NCBI GenBank assembly: GCA_964036665.1
Contig: OZ038533.1
Span: 1,474,001 to 1,538,000 of the forward strand
Reading direction: 5' to 3'
Length of the DNA: 64,000 bases
Origin: Gordius sp. MW1
Taxonomy: Eukaryota; Nematomorpha; Gordioida; Gordea; Gordiidae
Each line of letters starts with the position of its first letter. Positions within the stretch are counted from its first letter, which is position 1. Shown here in pieces: positions 33,351-43,496 of the stretch. A model generated the notes under the pieces. It was not told the origin of the DNA. It was given only the letters and a program-made list of their open reading frames with translations, and made no database searches. The translations under genes and the position numbers were made by a program.

Positions 33351-34125
33351 TTACCCCCAACAAAATTTTTTCTTTTTCTTTTGAGCTGTTTTCTAAATAA
33401 ATTTATTTAAACATTGATTAAATTACTATACTTACAAGAAAATTACTAGCGGATAGGGCTCTTTTAATTTTAAATGTAGCCTTAAAAAATATTTTTTTAT
33501 ATAATCAAATAATCTTACCTGTTGATTTGATACCTTGTCACTTAATTGCTCTGCTTCATCAATTTTTCCCAATGAAATAAGATTTTCTATTCTATTTTCA
33601 AAATTGTCCTAACAAATAATTAATTTTAAATTTGGCATACACATAAGCTTTCAATTTTATATAAAAGATTTTAAATATCAATTTGTCCAACATTAAGAAT
33701 TTTGCAAAACCTTTTTGTATTAAGCATAGATCAATGATAAGTATACCTTATCTAAATTGGGATGTGAATCATCCCTAAATTTGTCAAATGCATCAATATG
33801 TGGTTTTATATCCTGCCATAATTTTTGATACTTTTCATTTCTTATGCCATTTTGTTTGTTACTAAAATTAAATGATTAGTTAATAAAGATAAAAACAAGT
33901 AAAAAGACAAAAAAGGTCTATTCAAACTATACCTTTCAAAGTCTGTAAATGCTTTTGCATAGATATTTGTAGACTTTACATTTCTTATGCATTGCTTCTC
34001 ATTTTGTTTTTCTTTGATATATTTAATCTTATTGATTTTCTAAAAGTAAATGATGAATATAAAAATAATTTTACTTTTATATGAGCTGCTTTTTCCTTCG
34101 GCAAAATCTGGATTTTAGGTTTCAT
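33351..34125 (-). CDS. FAM204A-like small basic protein, six exons, complete
   Basis: Exons on the minus strand: 34125-34075, 34039-33933, 33861-33747, 33608-33519, 33480-33436, 33392-33351. All introns are GT/AG (35, 71, 138, 38 and 43 nt), and the exons join in one frame of 149 codons to TAA. The lysine-rich N-terminal half (KINKIKYIKEKQNEKQ) leads to KLWQDIKPHIDAFDKF, then a helical FENRIENLISLGKIDEAEQL, then ATFKIKRALSASNFL, and ends KTAQKKKKKFCWG. This order matches vertebrate FAM204A (LEKRID...IEKAEELSNQLATRE, VKIAKAV--HNF, RKKKKLAWG), which is about 230 aa. This version lacks the long acidic N-terminus and most of the last exon. Function of the family is poorly known; the basic tail suggests nuclear localisation. 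The assignment is by motif order, not alignment software. Confidence 0.8.
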
Positions 34126-35490
34126 TTTGATGATAAAAGTCAAAGTAGCAAAATACATATGATTAACAAAAAGATTAAAATCATTCAGACACCAAAATAG
34201 CTGCCATATTGTAGGAAAAATTCAACAACAGGTATATTTATACTTCTCCACAATAAAATATTGAAGAAAATAAATAAGACTAATAACTTAATTTATAAAT
34301 CAAAAAAAATAAATAAATTAGAACAATATATTTTGCTGAATTCTATTGTTTGGTTGCAATTTCCCACAAAATGGCGCTTACTATATTTGCTGGAAAATTA
34401 TCAGCTGTTCGGCAGTCTATGGTTTTATTAGTTTATGCCATTAACTCATATATAAGTCTCCTTCATTATCATGTATTAGAATCCTCAGTGGAGGGGTTTG
34501 CTTTTATAATCCTCCACATATTTATATAACTTCTTAGTATCTTTGTCTACTCGTCCTTTACATTTTGTTACGCAGTATAGCGATATAATAACTGTTAAGT
34601 GCGGGATAGCGATATAGTAGCTCTCAAGCGCGGTAGAGGAATATAATGAATCCTAAAGACAGGTATATACACTAGACTTTGCGGTGATATATATTGGTTA
34701 CTAATTAAACTATAAACAATTACCGTATGTATACGTTAACTTTTTAATTTACACTATGGTGCATATCGGGGGAGCTGGTTTTTTTATCTATCCCCCAGAA
34801 CACTTTTAATACCAGATCTACATTAATGGCCTCACATTTGAGGGGAGCTGACCTTTTTCCCTCCCCCTAAACACTTTCTCTAGTACCGGCATAATGGTTA
34901 TCATCGTTAAAAATAATTAAATTCAGATTATTTTTGGGCACTAATTTCTCGAGCCACCACCAAATACGACACTGGCAAAAAAATCGAGATAACCAACAAT
35001 AAATCCTTCAACCTCATAATCTCGATCTAAACATGTCCCAACTGTGGGATGAACGTACCTATCTGGTTGCTAATACGATGACAATTTAAACGCCTTACTA
35101 CACTATCACCATTAAACTCTGCAACGTCTGCCGCCGACTATAATTGTCCACTGCTCCTCATGGCCACATTCAACCTCAACACCTACACGGCCCTATGAGC
35201 AAGGATTTAAACAATTTTGGGGACACAATGCATGACACAACACCTGCTATTACCAATTCTCACCACTACTGACCGTAACTGATGGCCAATTGCGATTCTA
35301 ATATATATGCGTCTGCTCGCTACAGGTATCTACTACATCTAGGATAGCACAACAACTTCACACATCACTCATACCTCGGCTACCACACTATTAACCACAC
35401 TTGCGGTATATAAGCATCAAGCTCACTTAATTCAAATTAACTTCACTAATTTACCTCAACAAACAAAACAACCACAAATTGGCAGCTGAG
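34126..35490. other. Spacer upstream of the FAM204A-like gene
   Basis: It contains the FAM204A promoter region and repeats with 'gggggagctg-ttttt' words at about 34,768 and 34,851, each followed by 'ccccc-(a)gaacacttt'-like sequence. From about 35,110 to 35,270 a plus-strand stretch resembles the N-terminal zinc finger of the LINE family at 22.4/45.3 kb (see next entry). No other gene seen. Confidence 0.4.
35110..35270 (+). pseudogene. Possible 5' fragment of the zinc-finger LINE family
   Basis: One frame reads CNVCRRL, a stop, then HGHIQPQHLHGPMSK, echoing the C-x2-C...HGP finger of the two larger LINE copies. No reverse transcriptase follows. It is a short, weak match and may be chance. 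Confidence 0.3.
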
Positions 35491-35494
35491 TAAT

Positions 35495-35850
35495 GTAACT
35501 TTCATTTTTAGCACTCCTTGCAAATAGGAGGGGAATTACATGGTACCCTTTTATGCAAATCACCTTATTTGAATATTATATGATACCTGTTTACTAATAT
35601 CATTTATTTTACTAATTTGAATATTTGATATCGCTCTTTTCACGCGCTCTATTCACGCTCCTCATTTGATTACACAATAATTGAATTTTAGATATTTGAA
35701 TACCTTACAATTTATTCAAATTAATAATTATTTTACGAGTATATAAAGACGAACTTTTAGCGATAATGTATTCCATTTTTTAGTTTTAATAAATTATGTT
35801 GTTTGCCTTTATTTAATTCCTTGTCTTATAGGGACGGCGGCAGTTACAAC
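35495..35850 (+). mobile_element. LTR-like segment (TGTAACT...AGTTACA)
   Basis: The segment starts TGTAACT at about 35,495 and ends AGTTACA at about 35,850. Between are a TATA-like 'gagtatataaagacg' at about 35,737 and 'taataaat' about 55 bp further on. These are the spacing and elements of a retroviral-type LTR. No clear primer-binding site, polypurine tract, gag/pol or target duplication was found, so it is at best a solo LTR. Alternative: a DNA element with short inverted ends. Confidence 0.4.
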
Positions 35851-35929
35851 ACTCATTATATGATGTTTGATATAAGTTCTCAACTTCCAGCTACGATAAT
35901 TTAATTATCATTTAAGGCATTACTACACA

Positions 35930-36345
35930 CTCTCTACACATGTGACACGAGGCATCCCCTTCATTTATTACCAACATTCCATGTTCTATACCTTTCGATT
36001 AACATCACATCTCTCTTCTTAGTATATGACAATATCCTTCGCCGTATTTCGTTAATCAAATCCGCCTTAGGTTGAATACCCATTTTTGCCCTGACATTGT
36101 CATTTGGCATATGGTCGAGCTAAATAAACCCTAAGTTCTACCTAATCACTCTCATGTCTGTGGTTTGCAATAACTTTTTGTGACGTTTAATGACCATGTT
36201 TTACTTTAAGTCACATTAAAAATATTATTTTCCCATTCCTATTTAATTCCAACGTATTCTTCTTCTTTATCAAGTATTTTGTAATATAGTCGTGGGGTTT
36301 GTTTTAATGAGTTTTTTCTGTCTACAACTTATGAAAAATATTAAT
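35930..36345 (-). pseudogene. 3' fragment of the RTE LINE family
   Basis: The sequence matches 3,250-3,540 of the first RTE relic: 'aggttgaatacccatttttg', 'catatggtcgagct', 'tcttcttagtatatg', 'gtggggtttgtttt'. It is on the same strand as that relic. Only the end of the RT/3' tail is present. The coding frame is lost. Confidence 0.75.
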
Positions 36346-36349
36346 GAAA

Positions 36350-37020
36350 CCTCAAATTTGTGAGTTAGGACGACAGTTAGACACTCTGAACCTTCTTCTC
36401 CAAGTTCTTTTTTATTTCATATAATTTAGGACGCGACATTTAGAAGGAATCGCCATGGTGTGCTTTATGCCGTTGAATTCTTTCTATGCGAAGAGATAAT
36501 AACGTATTCTAAGAAGCCAAAAAGTTGTCAAAACGTTTAGGTGGATATTCAACTTTTAAAATCGGTTTACTTGTAGATAAGCGTTACAGGCCATCGCTAA
36601 ATGACCATTGCCATACCTCGGTTTGATGATCAAGAGGGAGGTTGTGCGTTAATGCTTTTTCTAAGTACAAAGATAATGTTAAATCTAATACATTTTTATC
36701 AAAAACCCGTCGTATATTTCGATTTGTTTTAATAGGTTTTTATTCAATCGTATAATTTGTCATTTTTATTAAACCCCCCCCCCTTAGGCAATCCTGCCTA
36801 CACCACCGAAATGGTAAAAGTCAATAAAGAAACTTTTTGGGATTTAAATCTATAAAGTAAATTTATCATCTTCAAAATATGAATTAATCTTTAAGATCTC
36901 GATTGTGTTAAGTTCTAGTTTTCGGTAATTAATAAAGCAAGACAATAGCAAGAGCATCTATAATCTTCAATGCCCTTATCAAAGTTCTGAACCTAGTTAA
37001 TGTTAAATAACACGATTCAA
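36350..37020. other. Spacer, no gene seen
   Basis: AT-rich, with a short poly-C run at about 36,775-36,784. Nothing else recognised. Confidence 0.35.
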
Positions 37021-37025
37021 CAAGA

Positions 37026-37797
37026 AAAATCAACCGGCAAACTGTTTGCAGATTCTGGTAGAGGTTTTTACGGTGAACACAAATATGTTTTTAGTTTTTC
37101 CCCTATACGTCAAGTTTTTTAAATATTCGCTGTCAAAGTTGTCAAAAACGCGATTTTAGCGTTTTTTAAACGTCAATAACTTGCAAATTAGTGGGTAAAA
37201 CATTATTTAATAGTTTTAATTCGTAGATATAGGGGAGAGGAATGTGTTTGCAATTTTTTTTATCCTAGCATATTTACTTTTTAAATTATATTAAAATTAA
37301 CTATCCTTATCTTCTAAATTGACAAATTACCCCAGACTTGACGTCGCCCTCCCTTCTCTTTAATAATAGGAATTAAGTGCGTGTTGTTGTTTTGGTAGTA
37401 GTAGTAGTAGAGTAGATAAACAACAACACAAACAACAACACGCACTTAATTCCTAGTGTTGAAGAGAAGGGAAGGTGACGTCAAGTCTGGGGTAATTTGT
37501 CAATGTAAAAGATAGGGATAGTTGATTTTGTATATAATTTAAAAAGTAAATGTAGGATTTAAAAAAATTGTGAATACATTCCTCTCCCATATAACTACGA
37601 ATTAAATCTATTAAACAAAATTTTTACCGACTAATTTGCAAGTTATTGACGTTTGAAAAACGCCTAAATCGCGTTTTTGGCAACTTTGACAGCGAATATT
37701 TAAAAAACTTGACGTATAGGGAAAAAACTAAAAACATACTTGTGTTCACCGTGAAAAACTCTACTAGAATCTGCAAACATTTTGCAGGTTGATTTCA
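37026..37797. mobile_element. 770-bp palindromic foldback MITE, about 365-bp arms
   Basis: The arms are inverted copies along their full length: aaatcaacc-gcaaa...gtttgcagattct...ggtgaacacaa on the left and the reverse complement on the right. Inner blocks are also shared, including 'gacgtcaagtctggggtaat' and 'aggaattaagtgcgtgttgt'. The turn at about 37,390-37,440 is (gta)n plus 'caacaacac' repeats. No ORF and no clear target duplication. Confidence 0.88.
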
Positions 37798-37799
37798 CA

Positions 37800-38490
37800 C
37801 CATTATTTGTTGACCAGTGAATTAGTTTTTTAGTGCAAAATATTTATTGAAAGACATGCCAATATAATAATAACGTGCAGTGACATCCATCAAAGGCTTA
37901 AATAATAATCTGAACTCGTATAAATAACTGTCTTATTTTCACTTGTTGGGGGAATTCTTATTTGTAGGATGGGGATTGTCTTACTGTCTTATTTTCACGT
38001 TGGGGCTTAAGGGGACTGTTCTATTTATACGAAACGATGGATGTGATGGAATCTTAACCCTTCAGTTCTGTTATTCTCCAACTACGTTATTCAATATTTT
38101 ATTGTTTCCACTATTATACAGAATTCCGACGGATAATACTATAAGTTCGAGATAGGGAAATAAACGGCGTAACAAGGAAGTGATGTGGGGGGGGGATAAT
38201 TATAACACTGATACAAGAATTATTTTCACTACCAATCTAGACAACTATAATGTATACGGGGGTATATTTTTAAACGGGGACATAATCTCGAGAAATTCGG
38301 AAGGGGGTAAATTCAGGTTCTTGAGAAACGTTCGGAAAGACACATTCTGCTGTGTATCGATTTTTGTGGGGCTTATATAGGTTTTATTTTCTGGCTTGTG
38401 TTTTATCCTTGAAACTTCTTTGCTTTTTCGACCCATTTTTCCGTGCCAACCTTTGATGGATGGCCCTTCATTTCCAAGGATTTTGGAACA
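37800..38490. other. Spacer with short repeats
   Basis: 'actgtcttattttcac-ttgggg' occurs twice (about 37,927 and 37,980). A poly-G run is at about 38,186. No gene seen. Confidence 0.4.
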
Positions 38491-38497
38491 GTTCTAG

Positions 38498-38620
38498 TTC
38501 TCCGCTACGTTTCTCGGGCCAATTTAGTATTTATAGCCCTGTTTTGCTGTATCCTTACCTTTCTCTGCTACGTTTCTCGGGCCATCGTAATTTATAGCCT
38601 TGTTTTGCTGTATCCTTGCT
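38498..38620. repeat. Two tandem units of about 65 bp
   Basis: The unit 'ctacgtttctcgggcca', 'aatttatagcc-tgttttgctgt' and 'atcctt' appears twice in direct orientation. Confidence 0.8.
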
Positions 38621-38989
38621 TTATTTCCCTACCAACCCAATCTTCGGTAACCTTCTTCCGTCCTTAGCCCACTTTTCGGAGCCAATTATCGATCTAGCGC
38701 CCGCTGTTTCCTCATATCCCGTGCGCATTCCTAATTAGGGTCGGTATCCTTATTTGGATCGTTCATGTTATATACATGACAATAACATGGTGCCTTTTAA
38801 ACCATTTAAGTAAAATTATAGGATTTTTTGAATCTGGTGCATTTCGTAATATGTGGATTTCGTAATAAGTATTACATATTATCAAATAAATCACTAAATC
38901 TAACCCTAACCCTTGCCTATATTACATTTTGCCTAGATTACATAAAATTTACAAAATAAACGATAATAATATTTACAAAATAAAAGATA

Positions 38990-39190
38990 ATAATAGGCAA
39001 CAAATTATTTTGCATAGTTTTTTATTTAAAGTGCAAAGTTTTTTTTGCCCTTTTTCAAGTTTTTGATTCAATTTGCCAAGTTTTGAATAAAATGTTAAGT
39101 TTTTTATTAAATGTTCAGATTTTTATTAATTTGCTCAGAGATTAATTACACTTGCCAAGTTTTTTTATGCAAAGTGGTTTTAGTTTTTAA
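38990..39190. repeat. Degenerate 'aagttttt/tgctcag' repeats, candidate left terminal repeat of the MULE
   Basis: Runs of 'gccaagtttt-ttatgc', 'gttaagttttttatta', 'gttcagatttttattaattt' and 'gctcag' are, in reverse complement, the same type of array as 43,795-44,110. These two arrays bracket the Mutator-like transposase fragments in inverted orientation, as expected for long Mutator terminal repeats. Confidence 0.5.
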
Positions 39191-39202
39191 ATAAAACAGA
39201 TA

Positions 39203-39282
39203 GGTGGGGGGATTCGAACCTACGAGGTATTGAGATGTATTGACGCCGGTCACAAATACAATCCACTACGCCTCAAGACCTT
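39203..39282 (-). tRNA. tRNA-like sequence, probably a SINE head or tRNA pseudogene
   Basis: On the minus strand an A-box-like GGCGTAGTGGATTG and a perfect B box GGTTCGAATCC are correctly ordered within about 80 nt. The acceptor and T stems do not pair properly, and no clean anticodon arm forms. It is therefore more likely a tRNA-derived repeat than a working tRNA. Confidence 0.4.
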
Positions 39283-39297
39283 AAAATATTTCTTGGA

Positions 39298-39738
39298 TTG
39301 TATCACTTATATATAGCTGCACTTGTTAAAATTTATAAGCTACACTACACATACACAGTATTATATGAATCAATTTCTGATAGGGTTATAATATTTCGGT
39401 CAACTTCATCACATACACACGATGAACTTGATATTAAGGGTTCAAAATTTGACAGAAGCGAAATTAAAAAAATGGTTTCAATGGGCCTTAAACCAAAATC
39501 TTTATTCAAGAATCTTCAAAAATCAGAGCAAGTGCCATCTATAAATCATTTAAGGAATTACCTAAGTGGTTTAAAAAAAGAAAAATATGGCCCAACTTCT
39601 ATAAGCTTGGGAGAATTAGAGCATTGGCTCATTTTGAAATCCCCATTACCTGATGACAATGATATACCTTATATCGTTTCTTACAGAATATCCTATGAGA
39701 ACAGTACATTTAAGTTTTTTATATCAACAAAAAGGTAA
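39298..39738 (+). pseudogene. Mutator-like (MULE) transposase, N-terminal part
   Basis: A 146-codon frame with SHTHDELDI, KKMVSMGLKPKSLFKNLQ, INHLRNYLSGLKKEKYGPTS, LGELEHWLIL and SYRISYENSTFKFFIST has the layout of the region between the FLYWCH-type end and the DDE domain of MULE transposases found in animals. It stops exactly where a composite repeat begins (39,739). The catalytic domain resumes at 43,078 (see that entry). The start is uncertain because the first 30 residues may be intronic or non-coding. Confidence 0.65.
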
Positions 39739-40249
39739 TTAATTGCTATGCAATTTATGGGATCGTTTTTTGGTGTCCGTCGTCCGTCGTACGTCCGTCC
39801 GTCCGTCGTCCGTCGTCCGTTACCCTCCCTATCTATTTGCATTGGGTATATTAGGTTATCGCTTTTTTAAATTAATGGATGAGAAAGAGGTGCCCCACCC
39901 CTCATCTCTATCTCCCTCGCTGTGTTATTTTTTAAATTAATGCATAAGAGGTGCCCCACCCCTCATCTCTATCTCCCTCGGTGTGTTATATATAAGATTT
40001 GTTAAATTATCTATTATATAATAAACATAGATAAAAGTTGTGCTATGCAATTTAACTAGTTATATAATAAACATAAATAAAAGTTGTTTACTTTTAATTG
40101 CTATGCAATTTAACTAGTTTTGGTTATATAATAAATATTGATAAAAGTTGTTTACTTTAAATGCTATGCAATTTAACTATTTATAAATAAACATAAATAA
40201 AAGTTGTTTACTTTTTAATTGCTATGCAATTTAACTAGTTTTGGGGTTG

Positions 40250-41370
40250 GAATCCCGGAGTTTTTTTTGACTCTTATGATTGTTCTTGTTACTATCATTG
40301 ATAATAAGAATTTTTGGCCGTCCGCTGGCTGCTGACCAATGAAAAAAATGACCATTGGCCAAAATGTGAATCGAAATTATTTTTTTCGTTTTTTTTGACT
40401 ACTATAATTGTTCCTGTTTCTACCATTGCTATTATGACTTTTTGGCCGTCCGCTGGCTGCTGACCAATGTTATATAATAAACATAAATAAAAGTTGTTTA
40501 CTTTTAATTGCTATGCAATTTAACTAGTTTTTGGGTTAGAATCCCGGAGTTTTTTTTGACTTTTATGATTGTTCTTGTTACTATCATTGATAATAAGACT
40601 TTTTGGCCGTCCGTTGGCTGCTGACCAATGAAAAAAATGACCATTGGCCAAAATGTGAATCCGAGTTTATTTTTTCGTTTTTTTTGACTATTATGATTGT
40701 TCCTGTTACTACCATTGCTATTATGACTTTTTGGCCGTCCGCTGGCTCCTGACCGATGGAAAAAATGACCATTGGCCAAAATGTGAATCGAAATTATTTT
40801 TTTCGTTTTTTTTGACTATTATGATTGTTCCTGTTCCTACCATTGCTATTATGACTTTTTGGCCGTCCGCTGGCTGCTGACCAATGGAATAAAATGACCA
40901 TTGGCCAAAATGTGATTCGAAAACTTTTCTTTCGTTTTTTTTTGACTATTATGAATTTATATCCACTTTTACCGTGTCCTGGCTGCTGACCAATGAAAAA
41001 AAATGACCATTGGCCAAAATGTGATTCGAAAATTTTTTTTTCGTTTTTTTTACTCTTGTGAATTTATATCCACTTTTACCGTGTGCTGGCTGCTGACCAA
41101 TGGAAAAAAATGACCATTGGCCAAAATGTGAATCCGAGTTTATTTTTTCGTTTTTTTTGACTATTATGATTGTTCCTGTTACTACCATTGCTATTATGAC
41201 TTTTTGGCCGTCCGCTGGCTCCTGACCGATGGAAAAAATGACCATTGGCCAAAATGTGATTCGAAATTTTTTTTTTCGTTTTTTTTGACTTATGAATTTA
41301 TATCCACTTTTACCGTGTCCTGGCTGCTTACCAATGAAAAAAATGACCATTGGCCAAATTTTATATATAA
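40250..41370. repeat. Tandem array of about 125-bp 'ACCATTGGCC' units, about nine copies
   Basis: The unit has tgactattatgattgttcct, attatgactttttggccgtc, cgctggctgctgaccaatg, aaaaaatgaccattggcca and a T-rich stretch with 'tcg'. CCAATG and CATTGG form an internal hairpin. Two sub-types alternate, one with 'tatatccacttttaccgtgt'. ORFs across it are repeat-derived. Other arrays of the same unit are at 52,740-53,470 and 54,950-55,660. Confidence 0.9.
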
Positions 41371-41743
41371 CCTAAAAATTTATTATAGATGGTCTAACAG
41401 ACAGCCAACTATGTAATATATATTTTTAACCTTATAAATGCATATATTATTGGGTTAATATATTTCATTTAATTAGATTGTGATTTCATAGAAAACCTAA
41501 AAAGTAATATTTAAAAAAATAATATAGGTATTAGATTCTAATTTACGATAAAATATATCGATAGAAACTAACACAAAATTCGAAACCTCCTTCAAAGGTA
41601 TAAGCATAGCCCGTTATTTCTAATTAAATTGAATCTACTATTAAACTCAGACACGAATTGTACTTTATTAGATGGCGCGCGTAAGTTTATATAATTAGTA
41701 AAATTTTTCTACGTGTCATAGATATTACACCGCACGTGTGGCA

Positions 41744-41890
41744 GGGAAATGTCCGATATTTTTAAAATGAAAAGGTATTTTAGGAATCTGAAAAGGTTAT
41801 TTTACCCCCGGCCGCCCTGGGCACCTACGGGTAAAGTTTCGAGCGAATCGGGCTGGTAGTTTAAGAATTTAGCCCTTTTTTAAAACTAAA
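41744..41890. repeat. Conserved GC-rich block shared with 54,380-54,530
   Basis: The two blocks agree closely over about 150 bp, including 'ggaaatgtccgatattttta', 'ggccgccctgggcacctacg' and 'gggtaaagtttcgagcgaat'. This conservation stands out from the AT-rich, diverged surroundings. It is non-coding by inspection. Confidence 0.7.
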
Positions 41891-42081
41891 AAAAAACTTT
41901 TTTTTTAATTTTTTTTTTACATTAAATTAATATTTTGTTTTTGTTAATATCATTGATAATATGACTTTTTGACCGTCCGCTGGCTACTGACCGACGAAAT
42001 ATATTAATTTTCTAAACATAAAACACAACTTTATTATTTCATCATCTATATAAATAACATAATAACTTCTACTATTTTAAA

Positions 42082-42152
42082 GCCAGCATGGTATAGTGGT
42101 TATAGCGCCGGCTTGTGAACTGGAGGTGTGGGGTTCAAGTCTGGGAGGGGAC
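42082..42152 (+). tRNA. tRNA-like unit inside the composite repeat (SINE-type promoter)
   Basis: An A box 'TGGTATAGTGGTTA' and a B box 'GGTTCAAGTCT' are spaced as in a tRNA, starting GCCAGCATGG. The anticodon stem is imperfect (an 8-nt loop TTGTGAA-like is needed), so it is probably a tRNA-derived RNA polymerase III promoter. Downstream comes the same body that follows other B-box-like sites at 51,333, 51,650 and 58,126. Confidence 0.5.
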
Positions 42153-42714
42153 AAATTTTTTTTTTAAATTTTTTTAAATTAAATTAATATTTGTTCATGT
42201 TAATACCAATGATAATATGAATTTTTGACCGTCCGCTGGCTACTGACCAATAAAAAAATGACCATTGGCCAAATAAATCGAAATTTTTTTTCGTTTTTGA
42301 ATTGGTTAACATTGATAATTACCCTATGTCCTCCCCTACAAGGGCCTATAACTAATTAACTAATTATTTTGCATCTAATACCCCCTATAGGCATTCTCGC
42401 CCCTTCCCACCTTTCTCGCCCATAAATTGCATAGCAAATATGCTACGTTTATACGGAGTATAGAAGAGTTCCCCCTTCCCCTCTTCCCTTCCCCTCTTCC
42501 CTTCCCCTCTTCCCTTCCCCTACTCCCCTTCCCTTCTCCCCCTTCCCACGAGGGCCGAAGGCCCTCGTTTTATATATTGTGTCATATTAAATAAAATTAA
42601 TGTAGGCTGCTCTTAAATTCACAATTATCAAAATTGTTGCATGCTATGTTAATTTGTATACCAATAAGAATATTTTACTATAACACAAAGTATTAGTTGT
42701 TTATTATTATTATA

Positions 42715-42900
42715 ACTCACATAAGAAGATACAGATCACACAAGAATATTAAGTAAGTAATGATATGAAGATATAGATCACACAAGAATATTAGGTAAGT
42801 AATGATATGAAGATATAGATCACACAAGAATATTAGGTAAGTAATGATATGAAGATATAGATCACACAAGAATATTAAGTAAGTAATGATATGAATAGAG
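42715..42900. repeat. About 43-bp tandem repeat, four units
   Basis: The unit 'agatatagatcacacaagaa', 'tattaggtaagtaatgatatga' recurs four times with 1-2 changes each. Interestingly each unit contains 'aggtaagtaatg', a splice-donor-like word. The ORF across it is repetitive and not a gene. Confidence 0.9.
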
Positions 42901-43077
42901 TATGCTGGAATAATGTGATTGTGGTAGCGATTTTGGGAAGGAATTGGGATGATGAATTTATGTGATTGTGGTAGCGATTTTGGGAGAAGGAAGTAATTCA
43001 AAAACTGTAATTGTCAATTGGTTACCCTGCTCCTGGTTGCTTCATCTCGCCAATGTTTAAAACGCCACAATGCTAAT

Positions 43078-43496
43078 GCAACATACAAGATCACATGGCA
43101 AGGCTTTCCACTTTTATTAGAACAACAGATTTAGACAGGCACTTTCACCTTCTAGGAATTTGTCTGTGTATCAACGAGAAAGAAGAAGATGAATTTTTAT
43201 TTAAAAGTTTGGCTAGTGGTGTTAATATATTAGTTGATGTAGAGCCAACCTTTGAAGTATTAATAAATGATACGGCTAGTGCCATCCATAATGCTTTCAA
43301 AAGTGTCTATGGAAACAAAATGATTGTAGTGTGTTGGGCACACGTACGAAGAAATATGTCAAAAAATATTTATTTACAACTTAATTTATGGACCAGCAGC
43401 TACCAATGGGCTAATGAAAATAAAAATGTTATATCACTGGAAACCACAAACCATATTGAATATTATGTTCCTTCAGGCACCAATATTATAAGATGA
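43078..43496 (+). pseudogene. Mutator-like transposase, catalytic (DDE) part
   Basis: ATYKITWQGFPLLL in one frame is followed, after a frame change near 43,110, by TTDLDRHFHLLGICLC, a phenylalanine/leucine helix, then VLINDTASAIHNAFKSVYGN and MIVVCWAHVRRNM. These are the MULE motifs DATYK, GTTD---FHPIG, D-A-AI-N-F and CWAH. A downstream frame-shifted 'PAATNGLMK' corresponds to the P-TNN-LE block. The frame is broken at least twice, and the first catalytic D region is disrupted by the insertion upstream. Dead transposase. Confidence 0.82.

Larger units (their letters stand above)
39739..42572. mobile_element. Composite repeat 'AATTGCTATGCAATTTATGG', copy 1, inserted in the MULE
   Basis: It begins AATTGCTATGCAATTTATGG followed by (GTCC)n-rich sequence. 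Near its right end (about 42,416) stands the inverted counterpart CCCATAAATTGCATAGCAAA. The right tail is a C/T-rich tract and a conserved hairpin CGAGGGCCGAAGGCCCTCG with a T-run. Inside are the CCATTGG tandem array, a conserved 150-bp GC-rich block (41,744-41,890) and a tRNA-like unit. It separates two halves of one transposase domain, so it is an insertion. Related copies are at 50,988, 52,420, 53,940 and 57,730. Confidence 0.7.

Noticed and set aside
34371-34525. Short plus-strand ORF starting MALTIFAGK upstream of the FAM204A-like gene
   Set aside because: About 50 codons, no family resemblance, and located in a probable promoter region.
40504-41350. Minus-strand ORFs rich in 'MVIFFIGQQPADGQK'-type repeats
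   Set aside because: They are translations of the CCATTGG tandem units; the same happens at 53 and 55 kb. Repeat-derived, not genes.
39203-42152. Two tRNA-like sequences as functional tRNA genes
   Set aside because: Acceptor/T stems or the anticodon stem do not pair; one is embedded in a multi-copy repeat. Kept only as tRNA-derived units.
42549-42567. CGAGGGCCGAAGGCCCTCG hairpin plus T-run as a bacterial-type terminator
   Set aside because: The context is a eukaryotic repeat copied at least three times at the same element end; it is part of the element, not a gene terminator.
42549-42575. The same hairpin as a Helitron 3' end
   Set aside because: No CTRR follows the hairpin, and the element has inverted ends, unlike Helitrons.
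42717-43001. 94-codon ORF with LCDLYLHIITYLIF repeats
   Set aside because: Exact translation of the 43-bp tandem repeat.
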